Shown here piece by piece: positions 44,657 to 54,193 of a stretch of DNA of 64,000 bases. This DNA comes from an uncultured Lachnospiraceae bacterium (lineage in GTDB: Bacteria; Bacillota; Clostridia; Lachnospirales; Lachnospiraceae): contig OMTX01000023.1 of NCBI GenBank assembly GCA_900314085.1, positions 62,001 through 126,000 on the forward strand, in the 5' to 3' direction. Under the pieces are notes generated by a model that was not told the origin of the DNA, ran no database searches, and saw nothing but the letters and a program-made list of their open reading frames with translations. How positions within the stretch are numbered: the first letter of the stretch is position 1; every line of letters begins with the position of its first letter. The translations under genes were made by a program, and so were the position numbers.

Positions 44657-45970
44657 TCACCCGAAGTCCTCCGGTCTTTTTTTGATGACCTGCTTTTTGC
44701 CCGGATCGGCCGCCCCGATGGTATAGGCCTTTGCCAGGAGTTCCCTTGCCGCATCTGCCTTTTCACGGCTGTTAAAATGTACGGCAAGAAGCGGTTCACC
44801 CTCTTGTACATAGTCTCCCGTCTTTTTTAAAAGCGTGAGCCCGACGGAAAGGTCAATCGGATCCTCCTTGGTTTCCCGGCCGCCGCCCAGGGCTGCCTCA
44901 GCCCTGCCGACGAGTTCCGCCTGTATGCCCTGAATGTAGCCGGAATGCGGTGCAGAGAAAGTCTCCTCCTCTGCTGCAGTCTCCAAAAGCCCCGTATCAA
45001 GAACATACTTCCTGTTCGAACCCTGGGCATCCAAAATGCGGCAGAGCTGCTCTAAAGCAGAGCCGTCTTCTATCGTTTTTTCGGCTCTTGTCCGGCCTTG
45101 TGCCGCACTGTCAGCCTTTCCGCCTTCAAAGATCATCTCCCCCGCAAGAGACAAAACCAGTTCCCTGTAATCGGCAGGACCATTCCCCTTCAGAAGTTCG
45201 ACAGCTTCCATGACTTCATAGACGTTGCCAACCGCATTTCCGAGCGGCTCATTCATATCCGTAATGAAACAGGAAACCCTGTGCCCGGCAATTTTTCCCA
45301 GTTCAATCATCGCTTTGGCAAGCCTGACGGAATCTTCCTCCGTTTTCATGAAAGCGCCTGCGCCGGTTTTTACATCAAGAACGATCGTGTCCGCCCCGCT
45401 GGCCAGCTTTTTCGACATGATGGAAGAAGCGATCAGGGGAATGGACTCTACCGTTCCGGACGCATCCCGGAGGGCATAGAGCTTCCTGTCCGCCGGTGTC
45501 AGATCGTCCGTCTGTCCGGAAATCGCTGCCCCGATTGTCTTCACCTGGCGTACAAATTCATCATCTGAAAGATCCGTGCGAAAGCCCGGGAAGCATTCAA
45601 GCTTGTCCAGTGTTCCGCCCGTAAAGCCAAGCCCCCGGCCGGAAAGCTTGGCACAGGGAACGCCTGCCGCCGATACAATCGGGATCAGGGAAATCGTCGT
45701 CTTGTCACCGACACCGCCGGTTGAATGCTTGTCAACCTTGATCCCGGAAATCTGAGACAGATCCATGATCTTTCCGGAGTCCCGCATGGCAAACGTAAGA
45801 GCAGCCGTTTCCGCATCACTCATTCCGTTCAGGCAGACAGCCATGAGAAAGGCGGAAACCTGATAATCAGGGATATTTCCGTCGGTATAGCCGTTTACAA
45901 GAAAGGAAATCTCTTCTGCCGAAAGCTCCCGTCCCCGTCTTTTTTCATTGATAATATCCAGCGCGTTCAT
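44657..45970 (-). CDS. pdp: Pyrimidine-nucleoside phosphorylase
   Basis: The enzyme splits thymidine, deoxyuridine and (in the pyrimidine type) uridine with phosphate to the base and (deoxy)ribose 1-phosphate. The 437-residue protein has the N-terminal helical domain (RRGRELSAEEISFLVNGY), the phosphate-binding motif KHSTGGVGDKTTISLIP (about residues 79-95), the family signature SGRGLGFTGGTLDKLE (about 106-121), and MSKKLASGAD (about 178-187). It overlaps the zinc-ribbon gene by 4 bases. The symbol is given by family; deoA (thymidine phosphorylase) cannot be excluded. Confidence 0.93.
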   Translation of the reverse strand: MNALDIINEKRRGRELSAEEISFLVNGYTDGNIPDYQVSAFLMAVCLNGMSDAETAALTFAMRDSGKIMDLSQISGIKVDKHSTGGVGDKTTISLIPIVSAAGVPCAKLSGRGLGFTGGTLDKLECFPGFRTDLSDDEFVRQVKTIGAAISGQTDDLTPADRKLYALRDASGTVESIPLIASSIMSKKLASGADTIVLDVKTGAGAFMKTEEDSVRLAKAMIELGKIAGHRVSCFITDMNEPLGNAVGNVYEVMEAVELLKGNGPADYRELVLSLAGEMIFEGGKADSAAQGRTRAEKTIEDGSALEQLCRILDAQGSNRKYVLDTGLLETAAEEETFSAPHSGYIQGIQAELVGRAEAALGGGRETKEDPIDLSVGLTLLKKTGDYVQEGEPLLAVHFNSREKADAARELLAKAYTIGAADPGKKQVIKKRPEDFG

Positions 45971-47178
45971 TGCTGCGGCTCCTCTCCTGTCGGCAGATAG
46001 ACGAAATTGCAGCGGTAGACGCTGCTGATCAGATCATGGGAATCCACGACAATGGCGGAGAGAACATTGTTCCCCTCGGGGATGTCGACAGGGCCGGTAT
46101 AGAGGGAGGATGCCTTCGTCGGATCGCTTCCGTCCCAGGTATAGTAAATCTTTGCCTCGCTATCCTTGGGATAGGACATAACGACCTGGGTGGGCGCGGA
46201 AAACTCGCCACCGTCCGGGCTGACCTTGGGATAATCCGGCAGTGCATATTTGACGGAAAAATCCTTCTCCGTCACCGGTCCCAGACTCCCGCTGCCGGAA
46301 ACAGCCCTCGCCTTAACTGTCGTATCCCCTTCCGTAATCTCTATCGGTTCCCCGTCTTCAAACAAGTCAGCCGTATCCGGTTCAGGTTCCTTACCGTCTG
46401 TCGTGTAGTAGACTGAAAAACCTTCCGGAGATGAAAGAGAGAGCTCGACATCATCGTCATACTCTCCGCCCTCTTCCGAGAAGGTAACTTCGGAAATATA
46501 GGCGCCTTCAATTGCTTTCTGCTGCTCAGCCGTAACAGCAGCATCCTTCATGGCATTCAGCCCGTCATAGTTCTGTGTTTCCGCATAGAGGCTGCAGAGA
46601 CCGGCAAAGGCCTTTGCATTTTCGGAATCGTTTGAAAGGGCAATCTGATAATACTTTTCCGCATTTTCATTATCTTTGAGTTTCATATAGGAATCGCCGA
46701 GAGAAGCGGCAATATCCGCATCCGTATCGTGAACAGACAGAGCCTTCGTGTAATGCGAAACCGCGCCGGAATAGTTCCCGGAAGCAAATGCCCGGTCGCC
46801 GGCTCCCTTCTGATAACCGGGCGTATTCATATAAAAAGCCAGTATCACGATAACCGCAAATGCTGCAATCATAATGCAGGAAAAGATCATGACCTTCTTT
46901 GAAGCCTTTTTCTCCGGCTTTCCGTATGATGGATTTTCAGCAGAAGCATTTCCTTTTTCTGCGGAAGATACGCGACTCTCCTCGTCCTGTCCGGCAGCGG
47001 TCTCCTGGGCAGCCGAATTCTGCTGCTTTCCCCCGTTTCCCTTCTGTCCGGAAACGATGGACGGCAGGACGTCATCCTCAAACATATTGTAATCCGGAAC
47101 CATCTGCACGGGCTTACCGCAGTGTTCACAGTAGATGGCGCCATCAGGCATTTCAAATCCGCAATGCTTGCACTTCAT
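45967..47178 (-). CDS. Zinc-ribbon, TPR and chitobiase-C-like beta domain membrane protein
   Basis: The 403-residue protein combines four parts. A zinc ribbon comes first (CKHCGFEMPDGAIYCEHCG, residues 2-20). A polar linker follows, then one membrane segment (VMIFSCIMIAAFAVIVILAF, about 97-116), TPR-like repeats (AFASGNYSGAVSHYTKALS; ENAEKYYQIALSNDSENAKAF, about 125-200) and two chitobiase/beta-hexosaminidase C-terminal-like repeats (VELSLSSPEGFSVYYTTDGKEP; VVMSYPKDSEAKIYYTWDGSDP). The last two would be outside the cell and may bind wall material. The function is unknown. The start ATG 47178 has GGAG upstream. It overlaps the phosphorylase gene by 4 bases, though the two products have no evident link. 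Confidence 0.85.
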   Translation of the reverse strand: MKCKHCGFEMPDGAIYCEHCGKPVQMVPDYNMFEDDVLPSIVSGQKGNGGKQQNSAAQETAAGQDEESRVSSAEKGNASAENPSYGKPEKKASKKVMIFSCIMIAAFAVIVILAFYMNTPGYQKGAGDRAFASGNYSGAVSHYTKALSVHDTDADIAASLGDSYMKLKDNENAEKYYQIALSNDSENAKAFAGLCSLYAETQNYDGLNAMKDAAVTAEQQKAIEGAYISEVTFSEEGGEYDDDVELSLSSPEGFSVYYTTDGKEPEPDTADLFEDGEPIEITEGDTTVKARAVSGSGSLGPVTEKDFSVKYALPDYPKVSPDGGEFSAPTQVVMSYPKDSEAKIYYTWDGSDPTKASSLYTGPVDIPEGNNVLSAIVVDSHDLISSVYRCNFVYLPTGEEPQQ

Positions 47179-47243
47179 AATTCTTCTCCGGGACAAAAAA
47201 CAGAAAATCAGTCACAAAAAAAATCCGCTGCAAAAGCAAAGAG

Positions 47244-50159
47244 TCAGTTCTCCCCGCCCTCTCCGGCCAGATAATTTTCAAATTCTTCCGGCTTCATAAG
47301 AACGGTCCGTGGCTTCGTTCCGAGATCCGGACCGACAACACCGGCCTCATCGAGCTGGTCCATGATCCGGGCCGCCCTGTTGAATCCGATTCGGAAAGCC
47401 CGCTGCATCATGCCGATCGATATTTTTCCTTTTTCGCAGGCGAGCCTGCCTGCATCGGCAAAGAACTCATCCCTGCCGTCATCAAATCCGCCGCGGCCAT
47501 TACCGTCAATAGCCGTTGTATCAGAAGAAAGCGCTTCTTCATGGGAAGCGATATCCGATTCCGTCGCTTCCTGTCTGGCCAGGGCTTCCTGCACGGCTTC
47601 TGCATTCTCCGTCCGGATGAAATCGCATACCCTGCCGACCTCTTCATCAGAGACATAAGCGCCCTGTACGCGGAGGGGCTTTGGAATGCCCTGAGGGAAG
47701 TAAAGCATATCGCCCTTGCCGAGAAGTTTCTCTGCCCCGTTCATGTCGAGAACGACACGGGAATCCACCCCGCTCGTGACCGCAAAAGCAATCTTTGAAG
47801 GCATGTTCGCCTTGATGAGACCGGTGATGACGTCCGCCGAAGGCCGCTGGGTTGCAATGATGAGGTGAATCCCCGCTGCCCGGGCCAGCTGGGCGAGGCG
47901 GCAGATGGATTTTTCCACTTCTTTGCCGGCAACCATCATAAGGTCGGCCAGCTCGTCCACGATGACAACAATCTGCGGCATGGGCTCGGTAACAGGCGCT
48001 CCGTTTTCAACGACGCCGCCCGTCTTTACCTTTGCGTTATATCCCTTCATGTCACGGACAGCTGCATCGGCAAAACGCTTGTAACGTGTCGTCATTTCCG
48101 TGACCGCCCACTGCAGAGCTCCCGCTGCCTTCTTCGGATCCGTAACGACCGGTACGAGCAGGTGGGGAATGCCGTTGTAGACGGAAAGCTCCACGATTTT
48201 GGGATCGATCATGATGAACTTTACCTCGTCCGGCCTTGCCTTATAGAGAAGGGACATGATGATCGTATTGATGCAGACGGACTTGCCGGACCCGGTAGCC
48301 CCGGCAATCAAAAGGTGGGGCATCTTTGCAATATCAGAAATAATAATATTTCCCGCAATGTCCCGGCCTGCCGCAAAAGCAATATTCGATTTGCTTGTCC
48401 TGAATTCGGAAGACTCCATGAGTTCCCGGAAATTCACCATCTGGGGATGGGCATTCGGAACTTCAATTCCGATGGCTGCCTTCCCAGGAATCGGAGCCTC
48501 CATCCGGATGTCTGGAACAGCCAGGTTCAGCTTGATGTCATCGGAAAGGTTCAGAATCTTTGAAACCTTGACGCCGGTCTCCGGCTCTATTTCAAATCGC
48601 GTTACGGCTGGGCCCTGCATATAGTTTGTGACACAAGCCTTGACGCCGAAATTCTCCAGGGTTTTCTGCAGTTTTCCCGCCATGGTCTGAATGGCCGCTT
48701 CCCCGTCCTTCTTTCCTGCCCCTTTGGACGCATCCAGAAGATCCGTCTCCGGCAGGCGGTAATTCTTCAGGAGATTTTTCTGCGGATTGACAGACGATGC
48801 AGTTGCTGCGCCTGCTGAGGCCATTGTTCTTGCCGGCTCAGGTACTTCCGCCGGGGATGAGACTTCCGTTTCCCTTCCGGCAACAGGATTGGCTTCTCCC
48901 TCTCCGCCTGCAGGCGCCTCTTCAGCCAAAACCGCCTCCGGGGAAACGGAAGGGTTCAAATCCACGGGAGACTGCATTTCAGAATCTGTTGATTCCTTGA
49001 TTCCGCGAATGATTCCGGCAGTTTCGCCCTGCCTGTCCTCATGTACGATAACCGGCATTTCGTCCGGCGGGAAGAAAGGAAGACTATCCTCCTCCCTGCC
49101 TGCAGAAGTGAATTCGTCAGGGACAGCATTTCCGTTCCCTGCCCCGAAGACATAGTCTCTGTCAAGGGAGGGATTCTCAGGCGTATCAGGAGAGATCGCC
49201 TGTTTTCCCGATAGCAGCTCTGCAGAGGTTTTCGCCTTTTCTCTCGAATACAATACTGCTTCTTTTCCCGCATCAACAGAAGAAAGGGTTTCCGCCGTGA
49301 TTTCGCTCATGGCATCCGAAGAAGAGGATTCTGCCTTCGGCTGCAAAGCCGTATCGAGAGAGACGCCTCTTCCTGCCATAGGCTTCCGCCTCGGCAGCTC
49401 TTCATCCATTGCCGAATAGCGCTCTTCCTTGGCCGTATCCAGTTCTCTTCTCGTTTCCCGCTCAGCTGCAGCAAGCTCTCTCCGTTTCCGGATATTCCGT
49501 CCCTTGTGCTCTGCCCGGCGGACAAAGGACTTTCCGAAGAAAAAGAGGAGGGAAACAAAAAGACCGATGATGTCGAGAAACCAGGCAGCGACCGTTCCAA
49601 AACCCTTGTAAAAAGCCCCGGCAACCAACCCGCCGATCAGGCCGCCGCCGGTCCGGTCGTGATAGGATGAAATATAGGAGGCAATTCCGCTGCCGTCCCC
49701 GCCGGTCTTCAGAAGCTCAAAGAAGGTCATGAGAAAGACAGAAAAGACTGCCAGGGAAACCGCCTTGACACGGAAGGAAGGATTCTGCCTGTTTGCAAGT
49801 ATGGGCAGCGTTCCTAAGGCCAGGACAAAGGGCAGAATATAGGCGATGAGGCCGAAGATGCCAAACGTAAAACGGGACACGGCGTCGAGGACAACCCCTC
49901 CAAAGCCCACTTCTCCGATGAAAAGAAGAACAGCTGACGCAAAAATGGAAATAACTGTTACGTCAAGGCCAAGAGATTCCCGAATCTCACCTGCTGCGGA
50001 TTCCTGTGCGGTTTTCCCGGAAGCCGTTTCCCCGGATGCGCTTTTTTTCTCATCCGGTTCAAAAGCCCTTTTCGGCGCAGATTTGCCCCGGTCGGTGCCT
50101 CTCGATTTCGTATTCTTTGTATTATTCTTTTTCTTCTTTGCTGCGCTGCTTTCTGCCAT
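47244..50159 (-). CDS. ftsK: DNA translocase FtsK/SpoIIIE
   Basis: FtsK pumps DNA and aids chromosome segregation at the septum; SpoIIIE does so into the forespore. The 971-residue protein has an N-terminal basic stretch, four membrane segments (about 65-210), a long acidic and Ser/Glu-rich linker (about 230-470), and the motor domain with Walker A IAGATGSGKSVCINT (about residue 632) and Walker B IVVIVDELADLMM (about 725). The gamma winged-helix domain (ISIGMMQRAFRIGFNRAARIMDQL) is at the C-terminus and would read the KOPS/SRS sequences. Its ATG follows a run of T and has no good ribosome site. Confidence 0.94.
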   Translation of the reverse strand: MAESSAAKKKKNNTKNTKSRGTDRGKSAPKRAFEPDEKKSASGETASGKTAQESAAGEIRESLGLDVTVISIFASAVLLFIGEVGFGGVVLDAVSRFTFGIFGLIAYILPFVLALGTLPILANRQNPSFRVKAVSLAVFSVFLMTFFELLKTGGDGSGIASYISSYHDRTGGGLIGGLVAGAFYKGFGTVAAWFLDIIGLFVSLLFFFGKSFVRRAEHKGRNIRKRRELAAAERETRRELDTAKEERYSAMDEELPRRKPMAGRGVSLDTALQPKAESSSSDAMSEITAETLSSVDAGKEAVLYSREKAKTSAELLSGKQAISPDTPENPSLDRDYVFGAGNGNAVPDEFTSAGREEDSLPFFPPDEMPVIVHEDRQGETAGIIRGIKESTDSEMQSPVDLNPSVSPEAVLAEEAPAGGEGEANPVAGRETEVSSPAEVPEPARTMASAGAATASSVNPQKNLLKNYRLPETDLLDASKGAGKKDGEAAIQTMAGKLQKTLENFGVKACVTNYMQGPAVTRFEIEPETGVKVSKILNLSDDIKLNLAVPDIRMEAPIPGKAAIGIEVPNAHPQMVNFRELMESSEFRTSKSNIAFAAGRDIAGNIIISDIAKMPHLLIAGATGSGKSVCINTIIMSLLYKARPDEVKFIMIDPKIVELSVYNGIPHLLVPVVTDPKKAAGALQWAVTEMTTRYKRFADAAVRDMKGYNAKVKTGGVVENGAPVTEPMPQIVVIVDELADLMMVAGKEVEKSICRLAQLARAAGIHLIIATQRPSADVITGLIKANMPSKIAFAVTSGVDSRVVLDMNGAEKLLGKGDMLYFPQGIPKPLRVQGAYVSDEEVGRVCDFIRTENAEAVQEALARQEATESDIASHEEALSSDTTAIDGNGRGGFDDGRDEFFADAGRLACEKGKISIGMMQRAFRIGFNRAARIMDQLDEAGVVGPDLGTKPRTVLMKPEEFENYLAGEGGEN

Positions 50160-50166
50160 AAAAAAT

Positions 50167-50225
50167 AAAAAAAATCCTGTCTATATACAACAACAGGCGC
50201 CGTGAACTAAATATCAGTCCACGGC
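50167..50225 (-). terminator. Tandem hairpins between glgA and ftsK, probable terminator
   Basis: On the minus strand a 6-bp stem (GCCGTG / CACGGC, plus 50199-50204 with 50220-50225) is followed by a 5-bp stem (CCTGT / ACAGG, 50176-50180 with 50193-50197) and then eight T. The T run ends about 8 bases before the ftsK start codon, so it may limit ftsK expression from upstream. Confidence 0.55.
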
Positions 50226-50270
50226 TCCCGTCTTTTTCTTCATTCAGTTTCTTACGGAGCAGGCCATATT

Positions 50271-51722
50271 TCAGGCTCCGATGAGGTAATTGTAGAGTTC
50301 TTCATAGCTGCCCTTGGAATTCGTCCACGAGTAGTCTTTCTTCATCCCCCGCTCCACCATCTTGTTCCACTGGACTTTCTTCGTGAAGTAGATGTACTTG
50401 GAGTAGTTGACGGTATTCAAAAGCTCGTCCCCGTTGTAATTCCGGAAGGAGAAGCCGTCTCCCGTATGCTCGTACTCATTGAAGGGCTCCACCGTATCCT
50501 TGAGACCGCCTGTCTCACGAACGATGGGCACGGTGCCGTAACGGAAGGAAATAAGCTGCGTCAGACCGCAGGGCTCAAACCGGCTCGGCATAAGGAAGGC
50601 ATCCGCAGCTCCGTAGAGTTTCCGCGCCAGGTCGTCGGAATAGCAGATATTCGCGGATACCCGGTCGGGATACTTCCAGGCATAATGGCGGAACATGTTC
50701 TCATAGCGGCTTTCGCCGGTTCCGATGACCACAAGCTGGGTATTCTCATCGACAATGCCTTCAATGCAGTAATTGATGAGGTCAAGCCCTTTCTGATCCG
50801 TCAGACGGGAAACCAGTCCGATCATGTATTTGCCTGTATCAACGGTCAGATCCATGTCTTCCTGCAGGCGTTCCTTGTTGATCTTCTTGTACTTGCGGAA
50901 GTTGCCGGCGTCGTAATTCTTGTAGAGCTTTTCGTCCGTCGCCGGATTGTAGGAAACGTAGTCGATGCCGTTAACGATGCCCTTCATGTCGAAGTGGCGG
51001 GACCCTAAGAGGCCGTCAAGTCCTTCCCCGTAATAAGGCGTCTGAATTTCCTCTGCATAGGACTCGGAAACTGTCGTGATGTAGTCGGCGTAGACGAGGC
51101 CGCCCTTCAGCATATTTCCGGCCTTGTTGAACTCCAGCTTGTCGGGAGTGAAAAGATCCGGAGACAGACCGGAAAGCCCCTGCAAGGTCTTGATATCCCA
51201 GATGCCCTGGAACTTGAGATTGTGAATCGTCATCATGGACTTGATGCCCCAGAAGAAGGGGTTGCCCTGGAACTCATTCTTGAGATAGACAGGGATGAGA
51301 CCGGTCTGCCAATCGTGGCAGTGGATCAGGTCCGGCCGGAAGTCGATGACCGGCAGCATGGAAAGCACCGCCTTGTCGAAGAAGGTGAACTTCTCCATGT
51401 CATAGCGGGTATCGGAGTAAGGATAGAAGCACTCGAAATACTCGAGATTGTCGATGAAGTAGTAGGTGATGCCTTCCCACTCGTACTCCTTGACACCGAC
51501 ATATTTTTCACCGATGTAGGGACCGCAGGCCATGTTGAAATGGCAGACATCACGGAAGTTGTCGCGGAAATAGGGAGGGATGCAGGTATAATTCGGAAGA
51601 ACAACCCGGATATCCCATTCACTCTTGTCAAATTCCTTGGGAAGGGCGCCGACGACGTCGGCCAGTCCTCCGGTTTTCACAAAAGGAACGCACTCACTGG
51701 CAGCAAACAGAATCTTTTTCAT
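50271..51722 (-). CDS. glgA: Glycogen synthase (ADP-glucose type)
   Basis: The enzyme extends alpha-1,4-glucan from ADP-glucose. The 483-residue protein starts MKKILFAASE at ATG 51722; a longer frame to 51812 lies in a repeat element and is not coding. The ADP-glucose motif KTGGLADVVGALP (Lys16) is at the N-terminus. IHNLKFQGIWD (about residue 160), DYITTVSESYAEEI, VSRLTDQKGLDLI (about 298) and MPSRFEPCGLTQL (about 376) are family blocks of GT5. No other glg gene is in the window. A terminator region follows and a MITE-like repeat lies directly upstream. Confidence 0.96.
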   Translation of the reverse strand: MKKILFAASECVPFVKTGGLADVVGALPKEFDKSEWDIRVVLPNYTCIPPYFRDNFRDVCHFNMACGPYIGEKYVGVKEYEWEGITYYFIDNLEYFECFYPYSDTRYDMEKFTFFDKAVLSMLPVIDFRPDLIHCHDWQTGLIPVYLKNEFQGNPFFWGIKSMMTIHNLKFQGIWDIKTLQGLSGLSPDLFTPDKLEFNKAGNMLKGGLVYADYITTVSESYAEEIQTPYYGEGLDGLLGSRHFDMKGIVNGIDYVSYNPATDEKLYKNYDAGNFRKYKKINKERLQEDMDLTVDTGKYMIGLVSRLTDQKGLDLINYCIEGIVDENTQLVVIGTGESRYENMFRHYAWKYPDRVSANICYSDDLARKLYGAADAFLMPSRFEPCGLTQLISFRYGTVPIVRETGGLKDTVEPFNEYEHTGDGFSFRNYNGDELLNTVNYSKYIYFTKKVQWNKMVERGMKKDYSWTNSKGSYEELYNYLIGA

Positions 51723-51764
51723 GATCCACTTGTCCTTTCTGCAAGGTTCCTGATCCCGTTTGTA

Positions 51765-51909
51765 ACTATTCAGCACAGAAAATAGAAAATCACGTTGGAT
51801 GCCTGCATCCATAAGCGGCTTTCTATTTTCTGTGGTCTGGCGGCGAAGCCGCCCGGAAGCCCATACAACGAGAATTCCGAAGGAATTCGAGTATGGGCTT
51901 CTGAATAGT
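51765..51909 (+). repeat. MITE-like palindromic repeat element, copy 1
   Basis: The 145-bp element has 9-bp perfect terminal inverted repeats (ACTATTCAG at 51765-51773 and CTGAATAGT at 51901-51909). Inside are three hairpins: an arm of CAGAAAATAGAAA pairing with TTTCTATTTTCTG around a GGATGC/GCATCC stem, a central GGCGGCGAAGCCGCC (51839-51853), and an AGCCCATAC / GTATGGGCT stem. It shares most of its sequence with the element at 58404-58547 in reverse orientation. It has no coding capacity and fills the gap between yebC and glgA. Confidence 0.88.
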
Positions 51910-51917
51910 CATTCGCG

Positions 51918-52661
51918 TCACTCCTCGTCGTCCGGCTCGTCCCAGTTGTTGTAGACGTCCTGGACGTCGTCGTCCTCGTCGAGAAAGTCGAGGATGCGGC
52001 GGATGTTTGCGATGTCTTCGGGGCTGTCAAGGGTGACGTAATTCTGGGGAATCATCGTGACTTCGGCTTCAGCCATGGGAATCTTCTGCTCTTCAAAGGC
52101 TGTACGTACCGTCTCGAAATCAGCAGGCGCCGTCGTAATGACATAAGAGTCCTCCTCTTCGGAGAAATCCTCTGCTCCGGCATCAATCGCCGTCATCATG
52201 AATTCGTCGGGATCCGTCTCATAGTCCTCTTTTGCGACGATGATCTGGCCTTTTTCATCGAACATATAGGAAACGCAGCCCTGGGTTCCGATGTTGCCGT
52301 GCCCCTTGGAAAAAGCATTCCGGACATTTGCTGCCGTGCGGTTCTTGTTGTCCGTCAGTGCTTTCACGATGATGGCTGTTCCCGAGGGACCATAGCCCTC
52401 GTATGTGACGGTTTCGTAATTGACACTTCCGAGGTCGCCGGCCGCCTTCTTGATGCCGCGCTCAATCGTGTCGTTCGGCATATTGGCTGCCTTGGCCTTC
52501 AGGATGACTTCACGGAGCTTTGAATTGTTGTCCGGATCCGGACCGCCTTCCTTGACCGCTACGGCGATGAGGCGTCCCATCATCGTAAAGACCTTGCCCT
52601 TGGCAGCGTCGTTCTTCTCTTTCTTGTGCTTGATGTTTGCGAATTTTGAATGTCCTGACAT
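51918..52661 (-). CDS. YebC/PmpR family protein
   Basis: The 247-residue protein begins with the signature MSGHSKFANIKHKKEKNDAA and has the family's GRLIAVAVKEGGPDPDNN (about 28-45) and NMPNDTIERGIKKA (about 58-71). YebC proteins were long called transcription regulators; some relatives act on ribosomes stalled at proline stretches. The acidic tail (DEDDDVQDVYNNWDEPDDEE) is normal for this family. A sigma-A promoter with a 17-base spacer precedes it. Confidence 0.96.
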   Translation of the reverse strand: MSGHSKFANIKHKKEKNDAAKGKVFTMMGRLIAVAVKEGGPDPDNNSKLREVILKAKAANMPNDTIERGIKKAAGDLGSVNYETVTYEGYGPSGTAIIVKALTDNKNRTAANVRNAFSKGHGNIGTQGCVSYMFDEKGQIIVAKEDYETDPDEFMMTAIDAGAEDFSEEEDSYVITTAPADFETVRTAFEEQKIPMAEAEVTMIPQNYVTLDSPEDIANIRRILDFLDEDDDVQDVYNNWDEPDDEE

Positions 52662-52702
52662 TGTTGTAACTAAACTCTCTTTCTAAAAAAACTTCAGTTA
52701 AA

Positions 52703-52731
52703 ATTTTAGCATTTCACCTGTATTTATTCAA
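52703..52731 (-). promoter_or_regulatory. Sigma-A type promoter for yebC
   Basis: On the minus strand TTGAAT (52726-52731) and TAAAAT (52703-52708) are 17 bases apart, about 42 bases before the yebC start codon. The surrounding stretch is AT-rich. Confidence 0.6.
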
Positions 52732-52792
52732 GACTGGGAAGCCCCGACTGACCGCAGCAGGCAAGAATTAAAAACACCCAGGAGGCTTTATA

Positions 52793-54112
52793 TTACTCTT
52801 CTTTTTCCCCGATTCCGATGTCGCCGCCGTCCTCGCGCCGCACCTTCACCTTTCCGATGACGCCGTCCTTCACGCCGCAGACGTGGAAGATGTAACCCCT
52901 TGCGTGAACGTCAAAGGCCTCATGATCCTCGGGAATGCGGTCAATCTCATTGATGAGAAAGCCGTTCAACGTCTCGAAATCAAGGTCAGAGAAGTCGAGA
53001 TCCAGCGTTTCCCCGACTTCTTCGAGAGGCGTCAGTCCGTCCATCGCATAAGACTTCTCGGAAAGTCGGACCATCTGCTCCTCGTCGTCGTCGTGCTCAT
53101 CCTGAATGTTTCCGACAATTTCCTCGAGGATATCCTCCATGGAGATGAGGCCGGAGGTCTGGCCGTATTCGTCCGTGACAATGACCATATGCGTCTTGTC
53201 AAACTGCATCTGGGTGAAAAGGGTGTTGATACCGTGGGTTTCCGGCACACTCTCCGCCTTCTGCAGGAGGGAATCTATGTCCCGGATCTTCCTGGAGAGA
53301 TTGCTCTCATCGCTCGAATAGGCCAGAACGTCCTTGATGTGAAGAATTCCGATAATATTGTCCAGGTCGCCGACGTAGACGGGAATTCGTGAATAGCGGG
53401 TATCCACCATGACGCGAATGGCTTCGCGGAGAAGAATTTCTCCGTCGAGCGCCTCGATGTCGTTCCGGTGAGTCATGATGTCCTTCGCAATCTTGTCGTC
53501 GAATTCGAAGATATTCTGGATCATCTCGGCTTCGGTACCGAGAAAAACGCCTTTTTCATGGCCGGCCTGAACCATGGAAAGGACGTCCTCTTCCGTCACA
53601 TCCTCGCTGTCCTCCCGGATATTGACGCCGAAAACGGACGAAAACAGGAGGGCAAGAAGATTGATGACCTCTATGAAGACGATAAAGACCGCTTCAATAA
53701 TGCGGAAGGGAACGAAAAATCCAGGCGCCGCCGATTCATGCTTCTTTCCGCCCACATAGTAGGGAGTAATGACGGAAAACGCCGTATAGAGCATCAGGAG
53801 GCCGATCATCAGGAGAACGGTAAAGAGGATTTCAAACCGGTTTCCCGCAAATGCATTCCGCCCGAGAAAATAAACGCTGATCCCGGCCAGGGGAAAGAGT
53901 CCGGTGGATACACCCCCGTAGGCCTTGATGAGGCGTCCCGGATGCAGGAGGTAATTCCGCGCAGCCCTGTAATAGTGGGGATGCGTCTTTTCATGTACCT
54001 CTATGTCGCTCTCCGTCTGCTCCCGTTCGGCAAAGACAAAGGCCGATGTGATGAGTTCGGCAAAAGTTGAAAACAGGTACAGAAAAATCCACAATCGACT
54101 TGGATCGTCCAT
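52793..54112 (-). CDS. CNNM/CorC-type hemolysin family membrane protein with CBS pair
   Basis: The 439-residue protein has an N-terminal DUF21/CNNM membrane domain (about residues 1-175, about four hydrophobic segments), a CBS pair (DIMTHRNDIEALDGEI... and SGLISMEDILEEIVGNI, about 205-335) and a C-terminal CorC/HlyC domain (about 350-425). Proteins of this type affect magnesium or cobalt export; hemolysin is a historical name. I start at ATG 54112; the frame runs on to 54169, but AGGAG is placed for the ATG. The ion and direction of transport are not shown by the sequence. Confidence 0.88.
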   Translation of the reverse strand: MDDPSRLWIFLYLFSTFAELITSAFVFAEREQTESDIEVHEKTHPHYYRAARNYLLHPGRLIKAYGGVSTGLFPLAGISVYFLGRNAFAGNRFEILFTVLLMIGLLMLYTAFSVITPYYVGGKKHESAAPGFFVPFRIIEAVFIVFIEVINLLALLFSSVFGVNIREDSEDVTEEDVLSMVQAGHEKGVFLGTEAEMIQNIFEFDDKIAKDIMTHRNDIEALDGEILLREAIRVMVDTRYSRIPVYVGDLDNIIGILHIKDVLAYSSDESNLSRKIRDIDSLLQKAESVPETHGINTLFTQMQFDKTHMVIVTDEYGQTSGLISMEDILEEIVGNIQDEHDDDEEQMVRLSEKSYAMDGLTPLEEVGETLDLDFSDLDFETLNGFLINEIDRIPEDHEAFDVHARGYIFHVCGVKDGVIGKVKVRREDGGDIGIGEKEE

Positions 54113-54193
54113 GTAAGTGTCACGCTCCTTTAAAAATAATACACAGTTCACCTGCCATTCCATTCGCATCCCGTGACTAAGGGTGAACTGTTG

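Noticed and set aside
51723-51812. Longer N-terminus for glgA starting at 51812
   Set aside because: The extension lies inside the repeat element, and the other copy gives a similar peptide upstream of rex (58502-58568). The ATG at 51722 with AGGA upstream fits the family start.
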